Positions 24,047 through 33,399 of a stretch of DNA of 64,000 nt are shown here, in pieces. The notes under the pieces were generated by a model. The model worked only from the letters and a program-made list of their open reading frames with translations. It ran no database searches and was not told where the DNA came from. The position numbers and the translations under genes were made by a program. Origin of the DNA: an uncultured Granulosicoccaceae bacterium (GTDB lineage: Bacteria > Pseudomonadota > Gammaproteobacteria > Granulosicoccales > Granulosicoccaceae); NCBI GenBank assembly GCA_938007995.1, contig CALLLW010000033.1, positions 1-64,000 on the forward strand. The letters are read 5' to 3'. Each line of letters begins with the position of its first letter. Position 1 is the first letter of the stretch.

Positions 24047-25217
24047 GCGATTTACTGGATACACGTTTCGCCTTGCCGGTCGGTTTTTACAAAAGCTGTT
24101 GAATACCATACCACTGATTATACTGTCTATATTACTGGCACTACCTGTACAACTAGCGCGCGCACATGAGATATCACCATCAATCAGTGACTTGACTGTT
24201 AATGGCAATACCATCGACTTCGAACTTCGACTCAATATAGAGTCATTCGTTGCAGGCATTGATCTGCAGTCAGTGAATAATACCGATGATACTGAATCCG
24301 GTAGCGAATACGACCGGTTTCGTGCATTGAGCTCCGCACAGCTTGAATCAGCTTTCAGAGATTATTGGCCGGAGATGTCGAGCCGGTTTTCAATCAATGC
24401 GCCTATGCCCTTGCAACTCAGCTTACAGCGGGTTTCCATCCCCGAGACCGGCGACATCGAACTACCACGAGAATCTTCTATTGCGATATCAGCCGATCTG
24501 CCGTCGGCTTCACCCTGGGTCTCCATCAGCTGGCCTGCTGAGTACGGTGCGTTGGTTATCAGACAGCAGGGGGTCGAAGAACCCTACACCGGGTACCTCG
24601 AAAACGGCGGTGACAGCGAGCAGATAACCGTTGCTGGCGGTGGCGAACAAACCATCGCTCAAACTTTCTGGTCATATATACCGGTTGGCTTCGATCACAT
24701 CATCCCGAAGGGGCTGGATCACATACTCTTTGTTCTGGGCCTGTTTTTTCTGGCAGCACGATTCAAACCGCTACTCTGGCAAATCAGTGTTTTTACACTG
24801 GCACATTCGATCACATTGGCACTGGCGGCTTTGGAGTGGATAAGCGTACCGGCAAGTATTGTTGAACCTTTGATTGCGGCATCGATTGTATACGTTGCTT
24901 TCGAAAACCTCTTTACCGACAAACTCCACCCGTGGCGCACACTGGTGATATTCTGTTTCGGATTATTACACGGGCTCGGGTTTGCCAGTGTACTGGCCGA
25001 ATTCGGTTTGCCGGTGAACCGATTCATACCAGCGCTGATCGGCTTTAATATCGGTGTAGAGATCGGCCAGCTGGTGGTAGTGGCAATAGCCTTCTTTGCG
25101 ATAGCAATCTGGTGTAGAAATCACCCGGACTATCGCAAGTGGATTGCCAGACCCGCCTCAGTCTTGATTGCAATGGTAGGTGCCTGGTGGTTTTATGAGC
25201 GCGTATTTCTGGCTTAA
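24045..25217 (+). CDS. HupE/UreJ_2 family membrane protein
   Basis: About 390 residues from ATG 24045 (ATG 24018 is an alternative). A signal-like helix (LLNTIPLIILSILLALPVQL) is followed by a periplasmic domain of about 180 residues. Five or six C-terminal membrane helices carry the HupE/UreJ signature HIIPKGLDHILFVLGLFFLA, then FCFGLLHGLGFASVLAEFG and FNIGVEIGQLVVVAIAFF. Conserved His, Asp and Glu in these helices fit a nickel/cobalt permease-like role. Its 5' end abuts that of the DUF4198 gene on the opposite strand: the two best ATG codons overlap within one CATG. Exact starts are uncertain on both sides. Confidence 0.85.
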   Translation: MRFTGYTFRLAGRFLQKLLNTIPLIILSILLALPVQLARAHEISPSISDLTVNGNTIDFELRLNIESFVAGIDLQSVNNTDDTESGSEYDRFRALSSAQLESAFRDYWPEMSSRFSINAPMPLQLSLQRVSIPETGDIELPRESSIAISADLPSASPWVSISWPAEYGALVIRQQGVEEPYTGYLENGGDSEQITVAGGGEQTIAQTFWSYIPVGFDHIIPKGLDHILFVLGLFFLAARFKPLLWQISVFTLAHSITLALAALEWISVPASIVEPLIAASIVYVAFENLFTDKLHPWRTLVIFCFGLLHGLGFASVLAEFGLPVNRFIPALIGFNIGVEIGQLVVVAIAFFAIAIWCRNHPDYRKWIARPASVLIAMVGAWWFYERVFLA

Positions 25218-25225
25218 CTAGAATC

Positions 25226-25276
25226 ATAACCACACCATGAAAATTATAACCACACCATAAGAATTATAACCACACC
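25226..25276. repeat. 20-bp-period tandem repeat between hupE-like and SLC13 genes
   Basis: Three copies of ATAACCACACC start exactly 20 bases apart at 25226, 25246 and 25266, each within AAWTATAACCACACCA-like sequence. It fills the 46-base gap between the converging genes and runs over the SLC13 stop codon at 25264. Confidence 0.75.
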
Positions 25277-27042
25277 CGGGCAATCATTGGTGTAGCAACA
25301 CAAACGATCACAACATCAAGAGGCAAACCCAGACGCCAGTAGTCACTGAATTTATAGCCCCCCGGGCCCATCACCAGGGTGTTTGATTGATGACCGATTG
25401 GCGTTAGGTAAGGCGACGCTGCACCAATAGCAACCGCCATCAAAAACGCATCAGGTGAATAGCCCAGACTACCCGCCAGGCTAAACGCAATCGGCGCCAT
25501 AAGCACTGCAGTGGGTGTGTTATGCACCAGATCAGACAGCAGCATAGAGATAACAATAATAGCTGCTATCAAAGCCCAGGCCGGCATTACCGCCGCATTG
25601 CCCAGCAACGCTGCAGTGATGGTTTCGGCAGCTCCGGTTGTTTGCAACGCTTTGCCTACCGGAATTAAAAAACCCAACAACACAATAATGGGCCATTCAA
25701 TACTGTTGTAAGCCTCCTGAAGCGAAACCATCCGCAATAACACCAGCAAACCCACCACAGTGGCAAAGGCAATCTGTGCAGGCACCAAACCGGCAGCGGT
25801 AGCTGCAATACCTGCTGCAAAAATCCCTGGCGTAATCAACGACCCTCGGCGTGTGCTAAATTCTATACCGCGATTTTTTATCGCCAGACAGCCCAGATTT
25901 TTACACGCGAGTTTCAATGCCTCCGGCTCGCCTTGCAGCAACAGCACATCACCGGTTCTAAATCGCACATGCTTCAATAACGCTCTGGAAGCACGCCCTT
26001 CCCTTGCAACACCCAATAGATTGACCGAGTATTGTTGATGTATTTTTATCTCACGCATAGCGATGCCTTCAACTACCGAGTTAGGCATCAGCACTGCTTC
26101 GATAATACGAACATCCGGCGAGCGCAGCCAGTTGGCATCTACCTCTTCAGTGCCTGCTATGACCATACCGGGGTTTTCAAGCAATGGCTGCAAAGCCTCA
26201 CTGTCACCCTCGACAATCAGAGTATCGCCTTCATATAATTTTTCATGATACGACGGTGCCAGTCTGCGCCGCTGGTTTCTGAATATTGCAGTGACAGAAA
26301 TTTCATCTTCACAGGTTTTTTCAAGATCCCCGACCATTTGACCAATCAGAGAAGATCCGGCAGGTATGTGGAATTCAGTGATGTAGCGAGCGAATTGATG
26401 ATGTGCATCGGTGGCACCATCATTCCTGCCCTCGGCACGCGGCAACAGCCTCCAACCCACCAATACCAGAAATAAAATACCTGCAAGCGCTGTAACAAGA
26501 CCAACACGGGTAAAGTCAAACATAGAGAACGCTTCACCGACATTATTCTCGCGAAACGTTGCAACAATAATGTTCGGTGGCGTACCGATCAGAGTGGTCA
26601 AGCCACCCAGCAGACTGGCAAACGACAGAGGCATCAATAACAGAGACGCACTTCGTTTTGCCTTAACTGAGTCTCTGATAGTCACCGGCAGCATCAATGC
26701 CAATGCACCTATGTTGTTCATAAAGGCAGATAACACGGCTGTGATGCCGGTGTTCGCAGCAATCTGGCTGGTCACTCCCGAGCGAGTATAGGCAAGATAG
26801 CGCAGGAAAAGCTCTACAATACCTGATGACTGCAGCGCTCTACTGATTACCAAAACACACGCAACGGTAATTACCGCAGGATGAGAAAAACCCTCAAAGG
26901 CTTTTTCGATTGGCACGACCCCGGTATAAACGCATGCCATCAGCGCGAAGCCTGCCACAATATCGTATCGCCATATATTGACGATAAACAGCAACATGGT
27001 CGCTGCAAGTATCAGGACTATAGACAGTTGATCAAGGGGCAT
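25264..27042 (-). CDS. SLC13-family permease with two central RCK_C (TrkA-C) domains
   Basis: 592 residues. Six or more N-terminal helices (MLLFIVNIWRYDIVAGFALM; the SAFMNNIGALALMLPV motif; GTPPNIIVATFRENN) precede two soluble TrkA-C/RCK_C domains (FHIPAGSSLIGQMVGDL; and VLMPNSVVEGIAM ... GVAREGRAS). A second transmembrane half contains SDLVHNTPTAVLMAPIA and SPYLTPIGHQSNTLV. This is the layout of DASS/SLC13 anion permeases with regulatory RCK inserts, which move dicarboxylates, sulfate or similar anions using Na+. The substrate cannot be read from the sequence. ATG start at 27042; no clear terminator follows. Confidence 0.92.
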   Translation of the reverse strand: MPLDQLSIVLILAATMLLFIVNIWRYDIVAGFALMACVYTGVVPIEKAFEGFSHPAVITVACVLVISRALQSSGIVELFLRYLAYTRSGVTSQIAANTGITAVLSAFMNNIGALALMLPVTIRDSVKAKRSASLLLMPLSFASLLGGLTTLIGTPPNIIVATFRENNVGEAFSMFDFTRVGLVTALAGILFLVLVGWRLLPRAEGRNDGATDAHHQFARYITEFHIPAGSSLIGQMVGDLEKTCEDEISVTAIFRNQRRRLAPSYHEKLYEGDTLIVEGDSEALQPLLENPGMVIAGTEEVDANWLRSPDVRIIEAVLMPNSVVEGIAMREIKIHQQYSVNLLGVAREGRASRALLKHVRFRTGDVLLLQGEPEALKLACKNLGCLAIKNRGIEFSTRRGSLITPGIFAAGIAATAAGLVPAQIAFATVVGLLVLLRMVSLQEAYNSIEWPIIVLLGFLIPVGKALQTTGAAETITAALLGNAAVMPAWALIAAIIVISMLLSDLVHNTPTAVLMAPIAFSLAGSLGYSPDAFLMAVAIGAASPYLTPIGHQSNTLVMGPGGYKFSDYWRLGLPLDVVIVCVATPMIARVWL

Positions 27043-27250
27043 TATGTTATTTGCAACTTATAGCTACAGACATGATCTGAGGAGTTGGTGAAGCTAGATA
27101 GATTCACTCCTGTTATCTCCTTAAAGATAAATAGTGAATATAGACATTGAAAGCGTTGCCATACTGTTGCAACTGCACAGTGCCTGCCAAATACAGGCGC
27201 ACGTTTTTATCCACGATACCGGACGCGATCAGAAATACTGCAACTTAGCT

Positions 27251-28009
27251 TTATAAAAATTTACGCAGCAGAGAATAATAATCATTCTGCAGCTGCACAT
27301 TGTTGTGGCCGGCACCAGCCAACACATTTGTCTGCACATAACCCGCAAACGCATCGACGAGTCGATTTGAACTCGACATAGGGATGATCTCATCCTGCTC
27401 TGCAATAATCGCTAATACCGGGCTATCAATTTCAGCAGCATAATCGATGGATAGATACTGATCCTTGAGCAGCCAGTTTACCGGAAAAAACGGATAAGCC
27501 GTTCTGGCAATATTCAACAAGCTGTCAAACGGTGTTACCAGCACGAGTTTCATGACGGGCCGTTGTTTTGCAAGCCAGCACGCCACGCCACTGCCGAGGC
27601 TTCTTCCGATCACCGATATGCCGGTATGATGTGCCGAAACGGTATCGAAAATATCTACCGCATCTGCGAATAGCTTTGTCTCTGAAGGACGACCTTCGCT
27701 ACCTCCGTAGCCACGGTAGTTGGCCAGATATACCGTTTTATCAGTCAGTGCAGTTTGCAGATCTTCTGCAGATAATGCCACTGATTCACCGTTGCCACCA
27801 AAGTAGATTACAGCATTCTGCCTGCCTTCATTGATTACGATTAAATTTAATTCAGTACCATCACGGCTTTCTACTTTTAACTCTCTGAATTCATGACCGA
27901 CAACCGGTGCCGGATAATAAATCAAATGTCTCTGCAGGAAAAACAGCACTGACGCCGCTACCACATAGAGCAACAGCACCAGTCCGATTATCGCTGCAAT
28001 AAACTTCAC
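27251..28009 (-). CDS. Membrane-anchored alpha/beta hydrolase (BEM46/YfhR-like)
   Basis: 252 residues. One N-terminal membrane helix (FIAAIIGLVLLLYVVAASVL) precedes the conserved LIYYPAP segment typical of YfhR/Bem46 proteins. The hydrolase fold shows an oxyanion strand YFGGNGE, NYRGYGGSEG, the nucleophile elbow GRSLGSG, an acid in AEQDEIIP and the His in GAGHNNVQ. The protein is probably anchored in the inner membrane with the catalytic domain outside the cytosol. Substrate unknown. The 208 bases between it and the SLC13 start hold no supported feature. Confidence 0.9.
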   Translation of the reverse strand: MKFIAAIIGLVLLLYVVAASVLFFLQRHLIYYPAPVVGHEFRELKVESRDGTELNLIVINEGRQNAVIYFGGNGESVALSAEDLQTALTDKTVYLANYRGYGGSEGRPSETKLFADAVDIFDTVSAHHTGISVIGRSLGSGVACWLAKQRPVMKLVLVTPFDSLLNIARTAYPFFPVNWLLKDQYLSIDYAAEIDSPVLAIIAEQDEIIPMSSSNRLVDAFAGYVQTNVLAGAGHNNVQLQNDYYSLLRKFL

Positions 28010-28108
28010 CTGTCATTTACCAGCGTTGCAATCTGTAATATGTTGAAAACATTATTATTCGCTCCACCCATCGGTTACCATCATAGCAAACAAGACGCTG
28101 GAAAAAAG

Positions 28109-28133
28109 ATCAGGCATTAGTTATTTGCCTGAT
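28109..28133. terminator. Hairpin with adjacent A-run upstream of the ABC exporter
   Basis: ATCAGGCA (28109-28116) pairs with TGCCTGAT (28126-28133), with six A residues just before it. On the minus strand this reads as a stem followed by T residues, that is, a terminator aimed at leftward transcription. No leftward gene ends here: the hydrolase gene starts 100 bases further left. It may insulate that gene from antisense transcription or form a leader structure for the ABC gene. Confidence 0.45.
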
Positions 28134-28173
28134 GCAGATAAAACAGTGGTCCTGCAATTTACCGTAAACCCTT

Positions 28174-30009
28174 ATGCCAGAGCCGCCCATCAGCAACCAG
28201 AAACAACACAACTCAACCGCAATCATTCTTCGTTTGTGGCCCTACCTCAGAAAATACCGCATCAGAGTATTGATGGCCATTGCGGCATTATTACTGGCTG
28301 CGGCAGTGACTCTCACCATCCCTGTTGCCTTCAGATTTCTGATTGATCTTGGCTTTACCGCAGACACCACTGGCGCGAACAATGTCAATGCAATATTCCT
28401 TGCTCTGTTTGCACTGGCAGTCCTGCTGGCTATCAGTACCGCTGTGCGCTTTTATCTGGTCTCGTGGCTGGGTGAACGCATCACGGCAGACTTACGCAGT
28501 GATGTGTTTGCCAACGTTCTGCAGCAGGATCCGCTGTTTTTCGAATCGCTTAAGACTGGTGAAGTGGTATCGCGTCTGTCTACCGACACCACCCTGATCC
28601 AGTCACTGATTGGCTCAAGCATTTCGTTTGGCTTGCGTAACGCTATTTTATTTACCGGCGCGCTGACTATGATGCTGATCACCAACCTGCCTTTGGCCGC
28701 AATTATTCTTGGTCAGCTGGCAATGGTGATACTGCCAATCCTGCTGTTCGGACGTCGGGTACGAAAACTATCCCGCAACAGCCAGGACAAACTTGCCGAT
28801 ACCGGTGCGATGGCAGGCGAAGTTCTCAATGCCATGGAAATTGTTCAAGCCTACGGGCGCGAACCGTATGAAGTGTCACGTTATAGCAATGCAAGCGACC
28901 TGGCTTTTGACACAGCAATACAACGCAACACGTATCGCTCTTTATTAACCGCACTGGCGATAGTATTAATCTTCGGTGCTATTGTTTTTGTTCTATGGTT
29001 AGGTGCCAATGCAGTGATTGCAGGCACATTAACCGCCGGATTACTCACCCAGTTTATGCTCTACGCCGCTATCGTTGGCAGCTCGGGAGCTGCAACAGCA
29101 GAAGTCTATGGTGATATACAACGTGCGGCTGGCGCGACTACCCGGTTACTGGAGTTGCTGGACGCAAAGCCGCAGATCAGCTCCGCTGTTGAAACCATTA
29201 ATTATTCCCCTTCGGCTGCAAGTGCTGCAAACCCGCAAGCTGAATCTGCCACTGAAAGCAACAATGCATTGTCTACAGCCCGTATCGAATTTCGCGATGT
29301 GACGTTCAGCTACCCATCCAGACCCGACGACGCAGCGCTCGACGGTGTCAGCTTTACGGTTGAACCGGGTGAAACAGTTGCTCTGGTTGGTCCTTCCGGT
29401 GCAGGCAAGAGCACAATCGTACAACTTATGCTTCGCTTTTATGACCCACAGCACGGCAGCATCCGGTTTAATGATTCACCACTGCCGGATATCGATCTGC
29501 CCGCTTTGCGTAATGCTATTGGACTGGTGTCACAGCAAAGCGTCGTGTTCTCGGCAAATGCCATGGAGAACATTCGCTATGGCAACTTACAGGCATCAGA
29601 TGAAGCTGTTTATCAGGCAGCAACTGATGCACAGGCAGACGAGTTCATTCAAAGACTGCCGCAAGGCTATACAACCCACGTCGGTGAGCGTGGTACTCGA
29701 CTGTCCGGAGGCCAAAGACAACGGCTTTCTATTGCACGCGCTTTACTGAAGAATCCACCGCTACTGCTGCTTGATGAAGCCACCAGCGCGCTGGATACCG
29801 AGAGCGAACGTAAAGTTCAGCTTGCTTTGGAGCTCGCAATCAAAGGCAGAACCACCATAGTAATCGCGCACAGACTGGCAACAATCGTTAATGCAGATAA
29901 GATTATCGTGCTCGACAACGGGCGTATTGCCGAACAGGGCAAACACTCAGACCTGTTAAAGGCAGGCGGACTGTATTCGAGACTAGCCGAGATGCAGTTT
30001 AACCAGTAG
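28174..30009 (+). CDS. ABC exporter, fused membrane and ATPase domains (MsbA/LmrA-like)
   Basis: 611 residues. The N-terminal type I exporter domain (six helices, from about residue 20 to 315, including LGERITADLRSDVFANVLQQ, the coupling-helix segment) is joined by an Ala/Ser/Asn-rich linker to one ATPase domain. That domain has Walker A GPSGAGKS, a Q-loop SQQSVVF, signature LSGGQRQR, Walker B LLLLDEATSALD and switch IAHRLATI. Half-transporters like this dimerise to export lipids, drugs or peptides across the inner membrane. Substrate unknown; the essential msbA partner lpxK is not nearby. ATG start at 28174. It converges on the SASA gene; the short 9-bp inverted repeat at 30004-30038 covers both stops. 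Confidence 0.93.
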   Translation: MPEPPISNQKQHNSTAIILRLWPYLRKYRIRVLMAIAALLLAAAVTLTIPVAFRFLIDLGFTADTTGANNVNAIFLALFALAVLLAISTAVRFYLVSWLGERITADLRSDVFANVLQQDPLFFESLKTGEVVSRLSTDTTLIQSLIGSSISFGLRNAILFTGALTMMLITNLPLAAIILGQLAMVILPILLFGRRVRKLSRNSQDKLADTGAMAGEVLNAMEIVQAYGREPYEVSRYSNASDLAFDTAIQRNTYRSLLTALAIVLIFGAIVFVLWLGANAVIAGTLTAGLLTQFMLYAAIVGSSGAATAEVYGDIQRAAGATTRLLELLDAKPQISSAVETINYSPSAASAANPQAESATESNNALSTARIEFRDVTFSYPSRPDDAALDGVSFTVEPGETVALVGPSGAGKSTIVQLMLRFYDPQHGSIRFNDSPLPDIDLPALRNAIGLVSQQSVVFSANAMENIRYGNLQASDEAVYQAATDAQADEFIQRLPQGYTTHVGERGTRLSGGQRQRLSIARALLKNPPLLLLDEATSALDTESERKVQLALELAIKGRTTIVIAHRLATIVNADKIIVLDNGRIAEQGKHSDLLKAGGLYSRLAEMQFNQ

Positions 30010-30032
30010 CTGGCGGTGCGATTACTATTCAG

Positions 30033-31010
30033 CTACTGAGTGAGAATATCCAGATACGCCTGCATGTACCTGCCCCCGAGGGCACGTAAACCTGCAGCCG
30101 AAAAATGCGCACCACTCGGATCAGATTCAAGGAAAGGCAGATCCGTTGTATGCACACAGTAAGTGTTTGGATCATTGTCTTCGTTGAGCTCAAGCAATCG
30201 TCTGTTAACTCTGAACGATATTCGTGTCTCACCGCAAATAAACGGCAGGTCAGATTTACCCCATGACTCAGAGCGAAAGTTGTCGATAACGCCATTGAGC
30301 TTAATGGAGTAATAATCGATATATTCGATAGAATCAGTGTCTGTGAAACCGGTGGCATCCGGATCAGAGGTTCCCTCATACTGAGCGTCACTTTCACCCT
30401 GATGCCATAGCATCACATCAATACTGTCTTTTTGCGGTAGATCGCTCAGTGCATCGTTTATCTTGTTGCGCATCTTCAGATAAAACGGCGATTCAAAATC
30501 CCAGTTTGCAATGCCCTGACCCGGCGCTGCCAAAACAATAAACCCTACAACAGCCTGATCGTCTTGCTGCGCCAGAGTCTTACCAAAGTGAAAGACAAAG
30601 TTATTATTCGGAGAGTTGTCTGGATCGGTCAGCGCATGGTTACCTGGGTGGGCATTCTCATCCCACACCTGATGCAGGTCAGCAACCTGCCAGCCATCGT
30701 CGGTAAAAGCGAATACTCTGGGATCGGGGTGATCAAGAAACGGGTCAAACGCCGTATCAGCACCTTCAACATTAGACTGACCCGTAACCACGACTAAATG
30801 GTTGATGTCTGCGACGGTGTATTCGCCGGAATTACCACCAGCCGCGGCACCTGAAACACCAACCACACCTGCTGCAGAGTCAGATACATCAGAAGCGGGC
30901 TGTACCACTGTGTCGACAGACCCGGTACTGTCACCAACACAGGAAATTAACAATGGTGTAAGGATCACCATTAAAAACAAAGAGATAACCTGCTGAAATC
31001 GAAACGTCAC
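30033..31010 (-). CDS. Lipoprotein sialate O-acetylesterase-like (SASA/SGNH) esterase
   Basis: 325 residues. A lipoprotein signal (VISLFLMVILTPLLISC, lipobox LISC) is followed by a Gly/Ser/Asp linker and a SASA domain. The nucleophile block is VVTGQSNVEGAD, the oxyanion block is DVMLWHQGESDAQ, and the Asp-x-x-His block is DPSGAHFSAAGLRALGG. It should remove O-acetyl groups from a sugar at the cell surface. It lies next to, and on the same strand as, the PL14-like lyase, which suggests joint attack on an acetylated polysaccharide. GTG start at 31010. Both genes are separated by 204 bases without a clear terminator. Confidence 0.88.
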   Translation of the reverse strand: MTFRFQQVISLFLMVILTPLLISCVGDSTGSVDTVVQPASDVSDSAAGVVGVSGAAAGGNSGEYTVADINHLVVVTGQSNVEGADTAFDPFLDHPDPRVFAFTDDGWQVADLHQVWDENAHPGNHALTDPDNSPNNNFVFHFGKTLAQQDDQAVVGFIVLAAPGQGIANWDFESPFYLKMRNKINDALSDLPQKDSIDVMLWHQGESDAQYEGTSDPDATGFTDTDSIEYIDYYSIKLNGVIDNFRSESWGKSDLPFICGETRISFRVNRRLLELNEDNDPNTYCVHTTDLPFLESDPSGAHFSAAGLRALGGRYMQAYLDILTQ

Positions 31011-31214
31011 GTGATCACGGCACCCGTTTTAAAGTAGACTGACAAGAGCAAAACGAGTAAGTATACCGAGAAAAGCCAGCCCGTAAATACGGCACCGGCT
31101 AAGTTCATATAAGCGTAACAATTGATGCAGCTTGCCCGGTAGAGTATCTATGCAGCATGGTGCTGGAGATTCGCACCGACTGCAGAGTTACAAGCACCAG
31201 GTACCGAGCCTACA

Positions 31215-32657
31215 TTACCGCTTTTTTCTTTTAACCCACACCAGCAAACCAAGCCACCAGGCGAAAAACACACCACCGCCTGAAGCGAGGTCCGTCGCTG
31301 CAGCAACAGCTGGCTCCGAAGTGTTGTTATTAGTTAAACCTGTAGTTACAGACGGTAAAGTGTTGGTTGCATTAACCTGTGGCGAAGCCACCGCCAGCTC
31401 ACCGGATATCTCATCAGGTAACTCATCAGCCAACTCATCAGCCAACTCATCAGGTATTAGGGAGACTGTATCGTCAGGCCCCAGACCCATTGACTGAAGT
31501 GCAGTAGTAGCGGCTTGTGAGTCATCACTATCTGACGTGACCAACTGCCTGGTGCCAACAGAATCCGCTTCAGCAACAGGCGCATCATCAAGCGGCGTGG
31601 TCGCTATGCGAAAGTTATCAAAGTATATAAACTGGTCACTGGCTGGCGCCCATGACGGATCAGCACCGCCATAAAACGTACTGAAATAGAACATATTGAT
31701 CGCGATATCATCAGTCATGCGATATAACATGGTGTCAGATCGCAGCACTTTTTCACCGTCAAGCCAGGCCTCAATGACGCCATTGGTTTCACCCGGCGTA
31801 TTCATGACTACCCGGTGCTGAACAGTGTGCCACTGACCTCTGACGGGCTTTACGTCCCAGACTTCATCATCACCATATTGACTGAACTGGTCTGCATGAT
31901 ACATGTAGTTCTCAAGCACACCTTCTTCACGCCACATGCCACGAGCACTCCAGCCATCGTAACCGGTAGGGAATCCACCACCGGTGTTACAACCGTCTTT
32001 AGGCTCCAGCGTCGTGTTGTATCCACAGAGACCCGGTAACTTGCCGCCTCTGACATAATCAAAATTCTCGGAGAACTTCACATCATATGAAACGTATAGC
32101 TCTTCAAAGTTGCGTTCAAAATTTACCCCGAAAGACAGATCGCTAAGAAAGGCCACAGCTCCCTGTGAGCCAAACTTGTTGGCCGGGAACTTCACTTCCA
32201 GCGCCTTACCTCGCTCGGCATCGTCGATTATTCTGGCGCGCTCTTCTACCAGCCCCATGTGCCAGAAAGGCGTATCCCACTGCTGGTTAACATCCTGCGG
32301 CTTGTATACGCCGACCGTGTTAGCCTCAAAGTCCTGCTCAAACACAACCAGATCTTCCTGCACCACCACCAGCCCGGGCACGCTGCTCCTTTTCTCAGGC
32401 AGGGTCAGATCAATAACGCAGGACCGATCATTTTCCCACCCCCAGCCATCGCCATCCTTATCTGCCCGTGCATCACTACATACCGGTGTGCCTTCATCGT
32501 TAAGTAAAAGCGGCTTCTCTTCTACCTGACAGACTCTTGAGTCAGCCCATGGCCATTCAGAATTGGAGTCATACTCACAACTGACCTCAGCTGCTGCCGC
32601 CAGCTTAGCCACAGCAAACGCCACGGCCACCAAAGCTGCAATGGATTTGTAATTCAC
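31215..32657 (-). CDS. Secreted PL14-like polysaccharide lyase with GlyGly-CTERM tail
   Basis: 480 residues. A signal peptide (SIAALVAVAFAVAKLAAA) precedes a small Cys-rich N-terminal module with DKDGDGWGWENDRSCVID, a motif seen in carbohydrate-active enzymes of marine gammaproteobacteria. The central domain (about 105-350) carries LYVSYDVKFSENFDYVRGGK followed by LPGLCG, QWHTVQHRVVMNTPG and FIYFDNFRIAT, which fits family 14 polysaccharide lyases (alginate or glucuronan type). A low-complexity region repeats DELADELPDEIS. The end is SGGG, one membrane helix (VFFAWWLGLLVWV) and KRKKR: a GlyGly-CTERM sorting signal cut by rhombosortase and tied to type II secretion. GTG start with GAGG upstream. 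Confidence 0.82.
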   Translation of the reverse strand: MNYKSIAALVAVAFAVAKLAAAAEVSCEYDSNSEWPWADSRVCQVEEKPLLLNDEGTPVCSDARADKDGDGWGWENDRSCVIDLTLPEKRSSVPGLVVVQEDLVVFEQDFEANTVGVYKPQDVNQQWDTPFWHMGLVEERARIIDDAERGKALEVKFPANKFGSQGAVAFLSDLSFGVNFERNFEELYVSYDVKFSENFDYVRGGKLPGLCGYNTTLEPKDGCNTGGGFPTGYDGWSARGMWREEGVLENYMYHADQFSQYGDDEVWDVKPVRGQWHTVQHRVVMNTPGETNGVIEAWLDGEKVLRSDTMLYRMTDDIAINMFYFSTFYGGADPSWAPASDQFIYFDNFRIATTPLDDAPVAEADSVGTRQLVTSDSDDSQAATTALQSMGLGPDDTVSLIPDELADELADELPDEISGELAVASPQVNATNTLPSVTTGLTNNNTSEPAVAAATDLASGGGVFFAWWLGLLVWVKRKKR

Positions 32658-32816
32658 CCCGATACCTCAATATTATTTTTATGGTGCTGGGTGAACGGCA
32701 GCTAGCCGCAAAAACTAATTATCTTTGACCAGTCTGTGCGGTGTATCAAAATACCTCTGAGATGGCGAAGTATCACAGGGCACTGCAAGATGTGCCGCCG
32801 GTACCGTCGGGGCCGG

Positions 32817-33281
32817 TTATCGAGTAACCTTCCATTCTTCAATTACGTTGGTTCCAGACTGACGCATAACCATTGACACCGGGCAAAAACGCGGCAGTTT
32901 CTCTCTTATTGTGTCTAACTGATCATCAGTGGCATTGGTGTTGACATCAATCGTTAATTTTACCGTCGGGAACGGCACCTCAACGCGCTCGTCCAGCAAA
33001 ACTCCACGACGGTCAAATTCAGCTTCGCACAATATTTCGTTAATGCTGAATTCAAGATCCATAGAATGGGCAATCTTGGTAGCAATATTATTGGTGCAAC
33101 CGATCAGAGCCGCCATCAGGGTTTCAGTCGGTGACGGTGCGAGGTTGGTACCACCGCGCTCGGTTGGCTCATCCGTCATGGTGGAAACATCACGGGTGGT
33201 GATATCTGTGCGCCCGCTGGTCGGCGAGACTCCACGCAGGTGATAGATTGCAGATTTTACTTTTATATTGGCATTCGACAT
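32817..33281 (-). CDS. OsmC/Ohr-family protein
   Basis: 154 residues with the OsmC fold: TERGGTNLAPSPTETLMAAL, then IGCTNNIATKIAHSMDLEFS with the first Cys, and RFCPVSMVMRQSG with the second Cys at the expected distance. These two cysteines form the peroxidase site of OsmC/Ohr proteins that reduce organic hydroperoxides. Here they lie in the YhfA-like arrangement (GCTxxxA and CPVS). Cytosolic. ATG at 33281 with AGAGG 7 bases upstream. Divergent from the CopD-like gene. Confidence 0.92.
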   Translation of the reverse strand: MSNANIKVKSAIYHLRGVSPTSGRTDITTRDVSTMTDEPTERGGTNLAPSPTETLMAALIGCTNNIATKIAHSMDLEFSINEILCEAEFDRRGVLLDERVEVPFPTVKLTIDVNTNATDDQLDTIREKLPRFCPVSMVMRQSGTNVIEEWKVTR

Positions 33282-33399
33282 CTGTTTACCTCTGGGTGAG
33301 TAATCGTTGTTGACTCTCCAGCACCTTGTTTCGTTACTGCGCCAACTTGTATTTGCAGCTACTATAGAACATCGCTTCAGAGTCAGGCAAGAGACAGAA

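Noticed and set aside
24047-24259. N-terminal extension of the DUF4198 protein by about 71 residues
   Set aside because: It would run antisense through the HupE-like gene, and the extra residues precede a normal signal peptide.
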